This document shows positions 26,201 to 38,358 of a stretch of 64,000 bases of DNA, piece by piece. A program made the position numbers and the translations under genes. The first letter of the stretch is position 1. Each line of letters opens with the position of its first letter. This DNA is from Epichloe hybrida (taxonomy: Eukaryota; Ascomycota; Sordariomycetes; Hypocreales; Clavicipitaceae): the NCBI GenBank assembly GCA_019022495.1, contig JAFEKR010000023.1, positions 186,001-250,000 on the forward strand. Reading direction: 5' to 3'. The notes beneath the pieces were generated by a model. The model had not been told where the DNA came from. It searched no databases and was given only the letters and a program-made list of their open reading frames with translations.

Positions 26201-29200
26201 ACTATTACTTTATAATTAAAGCTATACTTATCCTTAAGGGTAAACTTAAAGTAATTAGGGCTATCTATATGTATTTAGTATTAGTAGTAAATTCTTATTA
26301 GCTCCCTAATAGCTTTAATATTAATATTATACCCTAATTTACAGAGAACCTTGTGTAAACGTTGGATTAATAGATATCTAAAGTAGTAGTATAGTTACTA
26401 TAGCTTACCTTCTATAAGGTAGCTCTAAGTAACTACTTCTTCTTTCTATGTAAGAAGCATCTAGGCGTGGCCTTATTTGTATATAATAGGGACTTTAATG
26501 TTTCCTTATTATAGCGTGTTCTTAGAGATATTAAAGTTAATCTTTAGATAGTCTATATTATTAAGGGATAAGAGAAATAGAGTGTTTGTAGGGATAACCT
26601 AAAAGAGGATATTTCTAAAGGGAGTAGGCATATTAGCTACTCTAAGCATAATAATCAGGTCTCCCGCGCTAAATCTAACTAATGCCTTCTTCTCTATTAA
26701 TTTATTAAGCTATAATGTGGGCATCTAATGTTATAAAGCAAGAAATTAAGGGTGCCTTACTGTAGAGAATTTCGCGGCTCCTATATTAGGTATAATCCCT
26801 TAGAATATCATATAGGAATAGCGATCTTCTAATATAAACATTACTAGGGCTTTGTTCACGAGTTCCTGCTAAAAGGGGTTTTCTTTGCTTAAACTATAAT
26901 AAGCTGCTTGCCTTATTAGGAATTAAACCGTTCTTTCGCTATTAATCTAGGTTCTATAAGTAAAGAAGCTCGTAAGTACTAGCCTATCTGTATCATTAGG
27001 GCTATTATTAAATCTAATACTCTTTATATACTAAGCGATTTTATTATTAATAGGGGTTTAAGACTTATGTTCTCCCTTATACTAAGTAAGGAATAAATAA
27101 TATAAGTTATTAGCTAGATCTATAAGGTAATGGTTCTTAAAGCATTAAAATGCCTTCTTATAGTCCTCTTTAGGGTACTTAGATAACTAGTATCCTTTCT
27201 TGCTATATATATAGCACTTCTTTATATAAGGAGTACCTTCTCTTTCTTATAGTTTTAAGGGGTATTAGGTTTCTTTTCTAGTCCTATTATATCTTTGGTT
27301 AGTCTAGAATTACTCTAGGGTTATAGCTTTAGTTAGAAACTATTAATAGTTTTTCTTCTCTTCCTTAATAAGATAAAGGGTTATTCTAATCTATTTATAG
27401 AACTCTTATAGTCTATCTAGTAAATCTATAATTACTCCTTTACACTCTAGAATACTATAATAAGCTCTAATAAGTTAATTCTAGAGTGCCCTTTTAGTTT
27501 AGCTTACTTTAGGTATTACTTATTATAAGATAGCTAGTCTTTCTATAAGTTTATTAAAGTATTTAATTATTAACTTAGTTAGGTTATTATTTACTATTCC
27601 TTATAGGGAAGTATTATTTTACTTTAGCAAATATCTTTACTATATATCCTTAGTTTTAAATTATTCTCTTATATAGCTAATAAGCATAAGGAGATCTTAT
27701 AGTTATCTAGGTTTAGAGAGGTAGTCTATATAGTATTATAGTGCTTTACCTTTAAGTATAACCTTAAAAGCATAACTAGCTTATTTAGGCTAGATATTAA
27801 GTAACTTATACTTTTTATAAAATATTTAAAGCTTTAATTTAAGGATATTATAGTTATTAGCGCTATAGAGTTATTCTTTAGGGTATACCTTAGATAGGTT
27901 AATAATTTACTTTAGTAAAGGTCTCTAGGTCTATAGGGGTCCTCTAGGTGTTTCCCTTTATATCCATAGAAGGGGTAGTAAGGTCTTTAGGAAGTAAGAG
28001 GGCAGCTTTATAGGTAGCACCCTTAGGGCTTATTATTCCCTCTAATCCTTCTCTTCCTTATATTAGGAAGGAGAAATTATAGCTCTTTAAGCTATACTAA
28101 TAAGGGCACTATTAGCCCTAGATAGCATAGGTTACCTCTATTAGTAACTCTCCTACTTAGGGGCATTATTAGCAGTGTTAATAGGGTAATACTACTAACT
28201 TACCTCTAGTAAAGGTATAGGCAGGGGAGTTACCTATAAATACTTATAAATAGCATCCTTAGGCGGTCTTAACTCTAGGTTAATTAACCTTCCTAGGGGA
28301 GATTAACTAGGCCTTCCTAGAGGGGATTAACTTAGTCTTCCTAGGGGAGTCTAGCTTATTAATCCTTTTAATAGTAATTATACTAACAAACAGGGTAATA
28401 GGGTAGGTTACCTAGTTCTAATATTACTATTATCTAGTAAATTACGGAAAAACTCTTTATTCTATAGGTTCTTTTAGAAGCCTATATACTTCTTCCTAGC
28501 CTCTTTAATTTCTTTAAAAGTCTAAAATCTAAATTCTTCTTAGTTTACTACTTCTTTAAGGTTATTTACTATCTTAGTGCCTCTTCTAATAGTTATGTAT
28601 ACTCTATTATAAAGGAGATAGTCTTAAAGTCTATTCTATAAAAGGTCTCTCCCTTCTACGAACTTATCCCTTAACTATCTATAGAAGTTATTACTAAATT
28701 TAAAGAATAGTGTTCTTTTAAATAACCCTCACTCCTTATATTATTTAGTTTTTATAAGGATATAGAGACTAATTTCCTTAGGTGTTTTTATTTCCTTATG
28801 TTTAGAACTTCCTATTTATTAAAGTAGTTCTTCTATAATATATTATTAAAGCCTTATAAAGATATAGGGATATAGGTTAGTGTAAATAGGGGTTTTTCCT
28901 TTATTAGGGTATTTATTATTATCTCCTATTTTAACGCCTTCCATAGCATCATTATAGCTATTAGTCTTACTAGAAACTCTAAATTAACTAGAGGTCCTAG
29001 ATAGTTTAGCTGCATCTAATATTCTAATTAATTAAGGGAGGCAAATCTTATAATATAAGAAGAAAAAGGGGTATAACTATAATTATATAATATATTTCGG
29101 ATATAAAGGATCACAAGGCAAGGCAGTTAACTTTAAATATGTAATAGAACGCATAATAAAGAAAGATAAGGGGATAGCTTAGCTACTAGCATTAAACCTT

Positions 29201-29417
29201 TCTTTATTATTTTAGAGTCTATATAGATATAGATATTAATACTAAAGTAAGAAAAGAGCTATATTATACCTTTCTATTAGCATAACTTATTATTAAACAT
29301 AGCCCTCCTATTTCATAAGGCAAGTTATTATTAGATAAGCTACCTCTTCTAATTAACCTTGCTAATCTATAGTGTTCAAAGACTGCGTGGTTATCTATAA
29401 AGGTAACTACTAATTAG

Positions 29418-29725
29418 TGTTAGATTCATAAGGTATTAAATTCAATGTGTAATACAGTTATAAGCCTAAAGAATAGTATTATTATTAATTATTTATTCTA
29501 GGCTGCGTTATCTGTTATTATAATTAATTAAGTTGTTTAAAAGAGAGGTAAAAAGCTAGAAGTTATAATATATAAAGGGAAAAGGGGTTACGTGTTTATA
29601 TCCCCACATTTCCTAGCCAATTAACGTGCTAGGTTATAGGTCACGTGTATGGTCCGCGCGCGGCCTGAGCTTCTGCTAGGTAATTGCGGCTGCGACGCGC
29701 GATTGATATCACCTTTGTTCTAACA
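29418..29725 (-). repeat. LTR of element E (transcriptional 5' side)
   Basis: 308 bp with the expected short inverted ends TGTTAG and CTAACA. It is followed by AT-rich sequence matching the reverse complement of H1 around 2220-2270. Confidence 0.85.
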
Positions 29726-30970
29726 TATACTTATATTTTATTAAATTATTACTTATTTATTTTTAATTAAACTTTAACACTAATAATATTTTAAGTTATA
29801 TAAGTTATATAAGTAATATAAGTAAAATATATATAAGCTATTTTAAGCTATTTTAAGCTATTATAAGCTATTATAAGCTACTATAAGCTATTATAAGCTA
29901 TTTTAAGCTATTATAAGCTATTATAAGCTACTATAAGCTATTATAAGCTATTATAAGCTATTATAAGCTATTATAAGCTATTATAAGCTATTTTAAGCTA
30001 TTTTAAGCTATTATAAGCTATTATAAGCTATTATAAGCTATTATAAGCTATTATAAGCTATTTTAAGCTATTATAAGCTACTATAAGCTATTATAAGCTA
30101 TTATAAGCTATTTTAAGCTATTATAAGCTATTTTAAGCTACTATAAGCTATTATAAGCTACTATAAGCTATTATAAGCTATTATAAGCTATTAAAAGCTA
30201 TTATAAGCTATTATAAGCTATTTTAAGCTATTATAAGCTATTATAAGCTATTATAAGCTATTTTAAGCTATTATAAGCTATTATAAGCTATTATAAGCTA
30301 TTATAAGCTATTATAAGCTATTATAAGCTATTATAAGCTATTATAAGCTATTATAAGCTATTATAAGCTATTATAAGCTATTATAAGCTATTATAAGCTA
30401 TTATAAGCTATTATAAGCTATTATAAGCTATTATAAGCTATTATAAGCTATTATAAGCTATTATAAGCTATTATAAGCTATTATAAGCTATTATAAGCTA
30501 TTATAAGCTATTATAAGCTATTATAAGCTATTATAAGCTATTATAAGCTATTATAAGCTATTATAAGCTATTTTAAGCTATTATAAGCTATTATAAGCTA
30601 CTATAAGCTATTATAAGCTACTATAAGCTACTATAAGCTATTATAAGCTATTATAAGCTATTATAAGCTATTATAAGCTATTATAAGCTATTATAAGCTA
30701 TTATAAGCTATTATAAGCTATTATAAGCTATTATAAGCTATTATAAGCTATTATAAAGATATTATAAGCTAAGATAAATATTTTTACTAATACTACAAAT
30801 GTAGTATTTATAGTTAGTGTAGTTTATGAAAATAAATTTATAGTGTAGTGTAATGTAGTTTTTTTCCCCTTATAGTTAGTGTAGTTTATAGTGTAATGTA
30901 GTTTGTAGTGTAGTAACTACATTACACTACAAAAACTACACTACAATACACATTGTAGTGCAATGCTCTG
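29726..30970. mobile_element. hAT-like element, satellite-bearing end (possible other end of H3)
   Basis: It contains the long reversed 10-bp satellite, then CACTA/TAGTG motif runs, and ends CAATGCTCTG at 30961-30970. The last 215 bases are close to the reverse complement of the H2 left end (11224-11440). It carries no coding potential. Confidence 0.6.
29833..30755 (-). repeat. 10-bp satellite array, unit TTATAAGCTA (about 92 copies)
   Basis: The longest array in the window, about 920 bp. It is the reverse complement of the TAGCTTATAA arrays at 1981 and 11440. Most units are identical, with scattered TTTTAAGCTA and CTATAAGCTA variants. Even under RIP-like decay the unit keeps its AAGCTT-like core. 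Confidence 0.95.
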
Positions 30971-30971
30971 C

Positions 30972-30998
30972 TTAGGGGTAAGTATATAAAGGTCTTAA
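30972..30998. repeat. Outer piece of the left arm of a 181-bp foldback repeat
   Basis: TTAGGGGTAAGTATATAAAG and the next bases are the reverse complement of the end of the right arm at 36734-36760, with one mismatch noted. The arm continues after element F at 36409. Confidence 0.85.
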
Positions 30999-31220
30999 TG
31001 TCAGGTAGGGGTGTAGATAGATGATGAAAAGTGTTCAATTTTTGATCAATCAGAGGTGCAGATGGCAGCCGACTTTTGTACCTGAAGGGTACATAGTGTG
31101 CTATGGTAATGACTAGTCTACGGAGGTACTTCTAATATATTTATCTCCACTGATGTCTTATCCTAGTTAATGCGCGCCCCTTGCCCACATATCTAATACT
31201 TTAGGGAGCTCTTCCTAATA
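30999..31220 (-). repeat. LTR of element F (transcriptional 3' side)
   Basis: It starts TGTCAGGTAGGGG and ends CTTCCTAATA (mutated CCTGACA). It is paired with 36187-36408. Confidence 0.88.
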
Positions 31221-34200
31221 TACCCCCTATAGCTAAGATAACTATTAAAGCTAATAATCTAAGGTATAGGAAGAAATCGTGAATAATCTCTGGTGTTATA
31301 ATTAGGCAGGAATCTCCCTTATGCTAATTCTATGGTAGAAGTCCCTGTGTATTTAACCTAATAAAGGCTTTATAAAGCTATCTGCAGGCATCTTGGAGGT
31401 CTTTATCTAATTTACCTTAATATTACCTATTATACACTACTCTTGAATCTATATCTGATTTATATTAAGGTGCTTGAGGCTAGTTTAAAGCCTTTCTTCT
31501 GTATGTTTAGTGATCTAGATTATTTACTTATTATTACACTAGATAATTAAGAGTGGCAGAACGCGTACGTTAATATTACAAAGTAGCTTACTAAGAGAAA
31601 TGCGCTCTTTTGCACTATAATTTAGGGTAAAGAGTTTTGCTTCTATGCTTAAAGTTATTACGTGATATTACCTTCCGGACTTCTAATTAATTATAGCGCC
31701 GTACATAATAAAGACATAGCCTTATATTAACTTCTAAGTCTTAGGATTGTCGCTAAGTGAAGCATCTATGCTAGAAAATAACGTATTAAAGCTATCCACG
31801 CCTGAATATTACAAACAGAACTTCTTTGTGTTCCAAGCGTACAATAGAGCGCCTTATGCTAGCTTAATGTGCTTTGCTAACAGATTTATTATAAAAGAGG
31901 CTAGCTTTAAAGCTATAAACGCCGTATTAGGTCTTCTAATAATATAAAGGTACACTAAAGAGCCTATAATTACTCTATAGTAGCTGATTTCTTTATCTAA
32001 AGCTTCGTTATTATTTAGGTAGATTATAGCCATTAGGAAAGAAGCTATAATTAAGCTCTTTAACTCGTTATTAATAATGTTAGGAATAAACTTCTAAGCA
32101 ATCTTTTAAATATATAATTCCTATGATAACCACATCTCTTTAGTTTCGTGGTTTCTAATGATTTCGATGCCTAGGAACCACTTTAATTCACCTTGGTCCT
32201 TAATGTCTAGGCTGTTTATTAATTACTTATATAATTCTTTGAATTCTACTTCAGATCTGTTAGGGTAAAGCACCATAATGTTATCTACATAGAAAAACAG
32301 GATAAAATCATCCTTTATAAAGATATATAGGTCTTCTTTCCCTTAGATAAAGCTAAGCTCTAAAAGGAATATCTTTAAATAAAGAAACTATTATTAGGGA
32401 GCTTCCTATAGCTTATATAATACTCTAATTATCTTCTAGAGATAACCTTTCGTGTTTATACCCTCTAGGGGCTTATAGAAGACAGGTTCTTTAAGTTTTA
32501 CGTGTGGGAAGGTATTCCGAACATCGTATTATTAAGTATTAAGATTATTTACGTAATAAACTATAAGTAGTATTTGTAAAGATCGAGAAGCAAGCGTTGC
32601 GACGTAGTTATTAAGGTTATCCTTTGGTTATTAATTACCTTATACTACTATTTAAGCCTTAAACTCTATAACTATGCCCTTTTTATTAGTTTTATATTTA
32701 AAAACCTAGCTAAGGTTAATAATTTCCTTATGCTTATTAGGATTAATTAGTTCCTTAGGTATATTCTCCTAGTAGTTTAAGGATAGAAGCTTTAAAAGCT
32801 CCTTTATGATCGCTTTCTTCTAGTAGTCACAATATAGTAATGCCATTGCCTAGTAATAATAGGCAGGTTCTAGAGGTATATCTTTAATCTGTAAATTATG
32901 CTAAGTTCCTTAGAGCGCTATAGAGAAAGTAAAAGAAAACTATACTTACCTAGCTTTCCTTAAATCCTTTTATTAACATTTTCTAGTTATAATATTATTT
33001 AGATTAATGCTATTATCGCGGGGACTGCGATTCTCTATAGTCTTACTACTCTTAGTAGTAATTTCGCTAGTCTCTGCGGTAGTCTCTGTATGTTTAGCTA
33101 TTGTGTTACTTATAAATTTATTAATCTCATAAAATAGCGTATTATTACCTTATACCTAAAGCTCTATGTTCTCTATAGTAACTAGTGCCTTATAAGAAGA
33201 GTTAGGAGGGGTTAAAAGAGCACTAATATAGCCGCTTTCTTACCCTAATCTATAAGGTGGTGTTTTTGCTTTAAACTAATTGTTTTCTTGCTTTGTAACT
33301 AAGGGCTAAAAGTCGTAATTCTCCTCTTCTAGGTCTATTTCTATAAGGTCTTAACTAATTTCTTTATTAAGGTCTTTAGCTTTAAGCTCTTTAAGCAGTA
33401 TAATAGTTAATATCTTCTCTTTCTAGGCTAATTTAATCTCTTCTTCTAGTTTAAAGAATAAAGCCTTATTAAACTATACACACGCTAATATAATAACCTT
33501 ATAATTATAAAGGGTTAGAACCTAGATAATATACTGAGATTTACCCTTATAACCTACAAGGTATCTAATATAAGCTTTCTGCTCTAACTAAGGGATTAAG
33601 TTATTTAATTTAATATGCTCTAGAGCTTTTGTTATTATAGGAAACACTTTACATTCGTAAGCTCGGAGGTGCGAAATTAAGGGCTTTTGGGTCTCTGATA
33701 TCTGTGAATAGGTAGGGACGGTTTTCCTAGCCTAATTTTACTAAAGTTTATATAGTGTAATCTATTTCCTGTGATACTCAAAAGGCGTTTAATTTAATAG
33801 ATAAACCGCCGTGTTAAAGATCTTATTATTAAGTTCTAATAGGAATCTAGCCTCTAGACTTAACGTATAGGCCTTTTACTTAACCACGCCCCTAGATCTC
33901 TCTGCCTTGCCGTTCTAACTAGGTGTTAAGGGAGCTGAATTATAGACTATGATGCCTGCGAGGGCTATCTTGTCCTTTATGTTCTCTGTGAAGAGAGCCT
34001 TTTTAATATTACTATATAAAAATTGTAGCTAAACCCTAAATTAAGTGCTTAGAAACGCCGCTATTATGCGGAAGCTATTACAAATCCTATCCTTTGATTT
34101 AAATAAGTAAAAGAATTGTATTAAGGTTATGAGGTATGTAAAAACACACTAATACCTATCGCTATTTTAATAAGGAGAGTTATAGTACTCTAGATTAACT

Positions 34201-36186
34201 AAAAGCCCGTAACCTAGTCCTTAAGGAAGCCCTTTAGGTATAACCTGTAATCTCTAGCGCTTAGCTTTACTAGTAGCATAGATCTTATATTCTGTAAGTT
34301 TAGGTCTTGTTAATTTAATACCTAAAGTTGCGTTTGTAAGCTTTATAAAAGCCCTTTTGCCTAGATAACCACTTCTATGATACTAGAGATTTATATCTTC
34401 TCTTATAGGTAGCCTAGGAGCTTTGCTTAATATAGCGTTAGCTTCTTTTAAGTCTTCTAATAGCCTTAAAAGCATATAAAGCTTATTAATATTATATACC
34501 CTAGCTATAGGCTAGTTTCCTTTGTAGAGAAATCCCTTCTTTTGATTCTAGAAGATACCTGCTTTTATTATAATTATTACTAATACTAGATTAACGTGGA
34601 ATTCAGGAATAAACAGAGCTAACTCTAATATAATAGTTCTCTCTCTTTATAATACAGGATCTGTAACGGATATGCTTATAGGCCCTTAACCTGAAGCTAT
34701 ATAGATTATGCTACTAGCCTTAACTTCTATTACTATATTCTTATTGAATTTAGATTGTTTAAACTATCTAATGTTATTAAAGATATAAACGTTCGCTCTA
34801 GAGTTATAGAGGACTATATTCCTTCTTAATTCTGAGTTATTCCTAGTATTTAATAAATTCGCGCTTTCCTTTAATAATTCCGCGCGTTTAAAGCGTATAA
34901 ATAATAATATATTAGCTAACTTTTTGCCTAGAGTAATAGCTACTAAGTTATTTATAGGGTTTTGTAAAGGCATAATAATCTTATTACCCTTCTTCTCTAG
35001 CTTCTAATTTATAGCCTTTGATTTCTCCTATAGGTTAGCCTTAAGATACTTCTTAATATTCTCTTTAGAGTTCTTCCTAACTTCCTAGTTCTTTAAAGCA
35101 GCTTCTAGCTTATAGAGAGCCTTAAACGAATTATAGGATTCCTACTACTTTATGGTATCCTTAATGTTATAATTTATATATCTAGGGCACTTAGGCCTCT
35201 CTAGCTTTGTTAAATCATTTAATCTATTGCTTATGAGAGCATTAGTAGTCTTTAGTTTCTTTAGTGGGGCCTTATAGTCCCTTTTGAACTTGGTGATGGC
35301 TTTGATTAAGCTTGTTTTCGTTCCTTTATTAAGCAGGTTATTTTACTTCTTCTAAAATAACTTATATTTGCTTTAAAGAGGCGTGATAAACTTATATAGC
35401 ATTATCTCTTTGGTCTATTAGGTCCCTAGGTCTAGATAATTCCTCTAAAGTACTTCGATTGTTATAGCTTACTTATACTAATCGTAGGTACCTTTAGCTT
35501 GTAAATAATTATTTAAATAGTTCTCTATAAGGATTAGTATCTTCTTTATGTTTAGCTTATACTACTTACGAAGAAGTAAGAGTATTCTTTAGATATAATA
35601 TTAAATAGACTCCTTCTCCTTAACCTTAGTGTTAAAGTTAAGGGAATCTTGAATATTCTTTAAAAGGGTCTTATAAATATATTCCCTAATCTTCAGTATT
35701 TGTTTAGCTAGATTATAATACTTTATAAGCTTAAATTAAAGCTCCTTATATTTGAAATTAAAGCGATCCTTTGTATCTTTATATGCTAGCTTCTAATCCT
35801 TAAGAGCATTAGGGTTATTATCTGTAATCTCTAGTCTCTAACCCCTCTGTAGGTATGTAGGTATTATAGGTTCTTTAAGTGATTTAACCTTATTTAGGTT
35901 AATGTACTCCTAGACCCTATAGGATTCTATATAATTCTTAATCTGCGTAAACCACTTAATCTAGTCCTTCTCTAATAATAATACTATATTTAGAGTTTCT
36001 TTAGATATATTAAAGGGGAACATACTATATAAGGGAAGCGTAGGATATGTTAATTAACTGTTGATTAATATAATAAGGGCGTTTATCTTGTGATATTAGT
36101 AAGCGTTGATTTAATTGATCTAACGGAGCTTAATAACCTTAAAGATAATAATAAATTTGGTAATAGAAGCCACCTAGGCTTATAAC

Positions 36187-36408
36187 TATTAGGTAGGGGT
36201 GTAGATAGATGATGAAAAGTGTTCAATTTTTGATTAATCAGAGGTGCAGACGGTAGCCGACTTTTGTACCTGAAGGGTACACAGTGCGCTATGGTAATGA
36301 CTAGTCTACGGAGGTACTTCTAATACATTCGTCTCCACCGATGTCTCATCCTAGTCAATGCGCGCCCCTCGCCCACACATCCAATGCTTCAGGGAGCTCT
36401 TCCTGACA
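36187..36408 (-). repeat. LTR of element F (transcriptional 5' side)
   Basis: It starts TATTAGGTAGGGG (mutated TGTCAGG) and ends CTTCCTGACA, followed by CTTAA. The two LTRs carry different transitions, consistent with independent decay. Confidence 0.88.
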
Positions 36409-36567
36409 CTTAAACTCTAACCTCCTATATTTCTTATAGGTAGTCCTTATTTAAATACCCTATTACATATATATAGCTATTTAGTAGTTACTTAGTTATT
36501 TATGTAGGCTAAGGCTTAGCTAAGGGCTCTATTATGTAACTATCCTATCTATAACTCCCTAGCCTCC
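36409..36567. repeat. Inner piece of the left arm of the 181-bp foldback repeat
   Basis: The reverse complement of 36580-36738. Joining 30972-30998 to this segment minus one CTTAA gives 181 bp, exactly the length of the right arm. The arms are separated by a 12-bp loop. Confidence 0.88.
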
Positions 36568-36579
36568 TATTAGGAGCAC

Positions 36580-36760
36580 GGAGGCTAGGGAGTCACAGAT
36601 AGAATAGTTATATAATAAAGCCCTTAGATAAGCCTTAGCCTACATAAATAACTAAGTAGCTGCTAGATAGCTATATACATATAGTAAGGTATTTAGATAA
36701 GGACTACCTATAAGAGATATAAGAGGTTAGAGTTTAAGACCTTTATACACTTACCCCTAA
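36580..36760. repeat. Right arm of the 181-bp foldback repeat
   Basis: It runs from GGAGGCTAGGGAG to ACTTACCCCTAA and pairs with the split left arm with few mismatches. The loop-side motif TTAGGAGCACGGAGG (36570-36584) also recurs inverted at 36835-36849. Confidence 0.88.
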
Positions 36761-37905
36761 GTAGTAGCTCTCTAGCTATGACTAAGAACCTTAGCCTTCA
36801 CTCCGTTTATATCTCTCCTACCACAGTCATGACACCTCCGTGCTCCTAACAGTAACTTATATAGGTATTTATATATAAATTTAAGTTATCTTTTAGCTAT
36901 ATCTAGTATTAATTTTAGTTATTATAGTGCCTTTTTATACTAAATACCCTCTTTAATAAGGAACCTTTACAAAGTTATTATAAAATAGTTAAGACTAGCC
37001 TCTCTAAGTTAGTCTTTATTCTTAATAAAAGAGTCTCTTTCTATTTAAAGGAAAATATACCTTTTATTATATATTCTAAGCTTTAGTAGCTAGCTATAGC
37101 ATAGTAATAATTTAGCTAACTATTAGGTTTAGTAGTATTAATAAATACTATATATAAATATAAGGGAAATCCCCTCTTTCTCTATAATCTCTCTACCTAT
37201 TATGCCTAAATTAAAAGCTAATATAACTCTAGTTCTCTTATAAGGACTATATTTAACTCTAGGTGTAATTAGAGGTATTTTTATTAAGATATATATAAGT
37301 CAAGTTGATAATGCAGACGGAATGTGACGCGATTTTTCGCGATGTGTGGTGGGGTTGCGTCTGGTTATGCAGACTTTCGACCCCCCACTGTACATGCACA
37401 TGTACTGCGTAAGCTTTTCATCGGCACAAAACTTTCGGGAACCCTTGCAGAATAACTTTCTCGGTTGGTGCGGCTGGCCTAATACCCTCTTGCAGGCACT
37501 GACCCCTCTCTCTTCATGAAACACCGGGAGTTGGACTGGATAAATTGCCCTACAATGCCCCCCCCCCCCTTGAATTATGTCATGAATTTACATGCCCCAG
37601 TTTTTCGTTCCTGTCTAATAGCTATGATTAGCTATCTCCTTAGCTGCAATATATACGGAGTACACCCCTTGAATTATTTTAAAAATTTAGGATCCGTCCA
37701 TGACAGGCGGATTTGACACGAGTAGATGTTAACTAGGAAACAAAGGAGACAGGGGCTAGGATTAAAGGTACCTTTTAGTACTAGCAACCTACATATGTAT
37801 AGAAATAGATATGTATCGAAGCTAATAAAACCAAGGCTTAGAAGCTACGGAGTACATAGAGAGCTCTTATGTTATGTACATATAATGTAGTAAGGGGTCA
37901 TAATT
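36761..37905. other. Transition from AT-rich repeats to gene-bearing DNA; no gene recognised
   Basis: Up to about 37280 the sequence is AT-rich and repeat-like with no frame of note. From about 37290 base composition changes abruptly to balanced GC and CpG-containing sequence. Short frames at 37300-37524 and 37516-37716 show no recognisable domain, have unlikely composition (a C10 run at 37559) and overlap, so I do not call genes. A GTACTCCGTA-type motif occurs near 37660 and 37850. Confidence 0.6.
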
Positions 37906-38358
37906 CTAGCCACATAACATGACTTGATAACCCCCCTTCCTATTTTGCTCACTTCGCGCAGTACAATAACCCTCCCACTCCACAATCAGCGTCATCCTCT
38001 GCGTTTCTTGTTCTACCCTTCTAGGCGCGTAAAAAAACTTATCCTTTGTCTCATCATGACACTAGAGAGCAGTTAGTATTAAGACTACTAAAAGGGTAGG
38101 AATCATTTGTATGCGTTATGGTTATCTTACACAATAGGTATGAAGACCCTTGTCTTCGCAACCTCCATTGCCAAAGGCTCCGTCGTTGCAGTACTTTTGA
38201 GTAGTCTCGATCTTAACAGGGCATCTGGCCTTTTTACCCTCTTTATTTTTGAAAAAGAATTGATTCTTTTTACAGTCAAGCGGTAATATTGGTTCATTGT
38301 CGTAAGCTGATTCTGAGACCATGGCCGCTGGGATTAAGAGAAGAAAGAGGAGCTTCAT
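37906..38358 (-). CDS. Small secreted cysteine-rich protein (effector- or antimicrobial-like), two exons
   Basis: Exon 1 is 38358-38131 and exon 2 is 38061-37906, giving 127 residues. The start codon is followed by a clear signal peptide (MKLLFLLLIPAAMVSES), with likely cleavage near residues 16-19. Exon 1 alone would end two codons after TYC. However, GTAAGA directly follows the TGT codon, and a branch-type TACTAAC then CTCTCTAG occur 69 bases on. Splicing in frame adds 51 residues and brings cysteines from five to eight, with an adjacent TYC-C pair. The motif GAFGNGGCEDKG precedes it. The combination resembles small secreted cysteine-rich proteins of Sordariomycetes; their roles in host or microbe interaction are family knowledge, and no function is shown here. 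It is the first gene beyond the transposon island. A single-exon 78-residue protein ending CVR is the alternative. Confidence 0.72.

Larger units (their letters stand above)
22922..29725 (-). mobile_element. Copia family 2, full-length element E on the minus strand
   Basis: LTRs lie at 22922-23227 and 29418-29725; the right one runs from TGTTAGATTC to TTCTAACA. Read on the minus strand, 24500-23800 gives the copia RNase H and C-terminal region (KSKRVI-SILALEVYS, then SLYKCLIKLS and KEKRLIINIIAL), so transcription ran from right to left. Stops replace several expected Gln and Trp codons. There is no clear target duplication: the left flank is Gypsy and the right flank is H-type sequence. LTRs and interior are distinct from families 1 and 3. 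Confidence 0.85.
30999..36408 (-). mobile_element. Copia family 3, full-length element F on the minus strand, with target duplication
   Basis: LTRs of 222 bp lie at 30999-31220 and 36187-36408; together they show the ends TGTCAGG and CCTGACA. Identical CTTAA flanks occur at 30994-30998 and 36409-36413. On the minus strand, 32700-32200 reads as a copia reverse transcriptase (KGIVIEFKA, DVRNTFPHVKLKEPVFYKPL, RVLYKLQEAP, FFYVDNIMVLYP, where the usual DD has become DN). Stops interrupt it at expected Trp/Gln positions. Short open frames in either direction (31747-31947, 34764-34973) are remnants, not genes. Confidence 0.9.

Noticed and set aside
15137..30970. Treating 15137-30970 as one hAT-like element with everything nested inside
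   Set aside because: The two ends are complementary in type, but the outer 8-bp flanks do not match and Copia A and E have mismatched flanks, so only the ends are annotated.
31747..31947. 66-codon plus-strand frame
   Set aside because: It is antisense to the decayed pol region of element F, with no start context or domain.
37300..37524. 74-codon minus-strand frame at the island border
   Set aside because: No signal peptide, domain or intron signals, and it overlaps an equally unsupported plus-strand frame.
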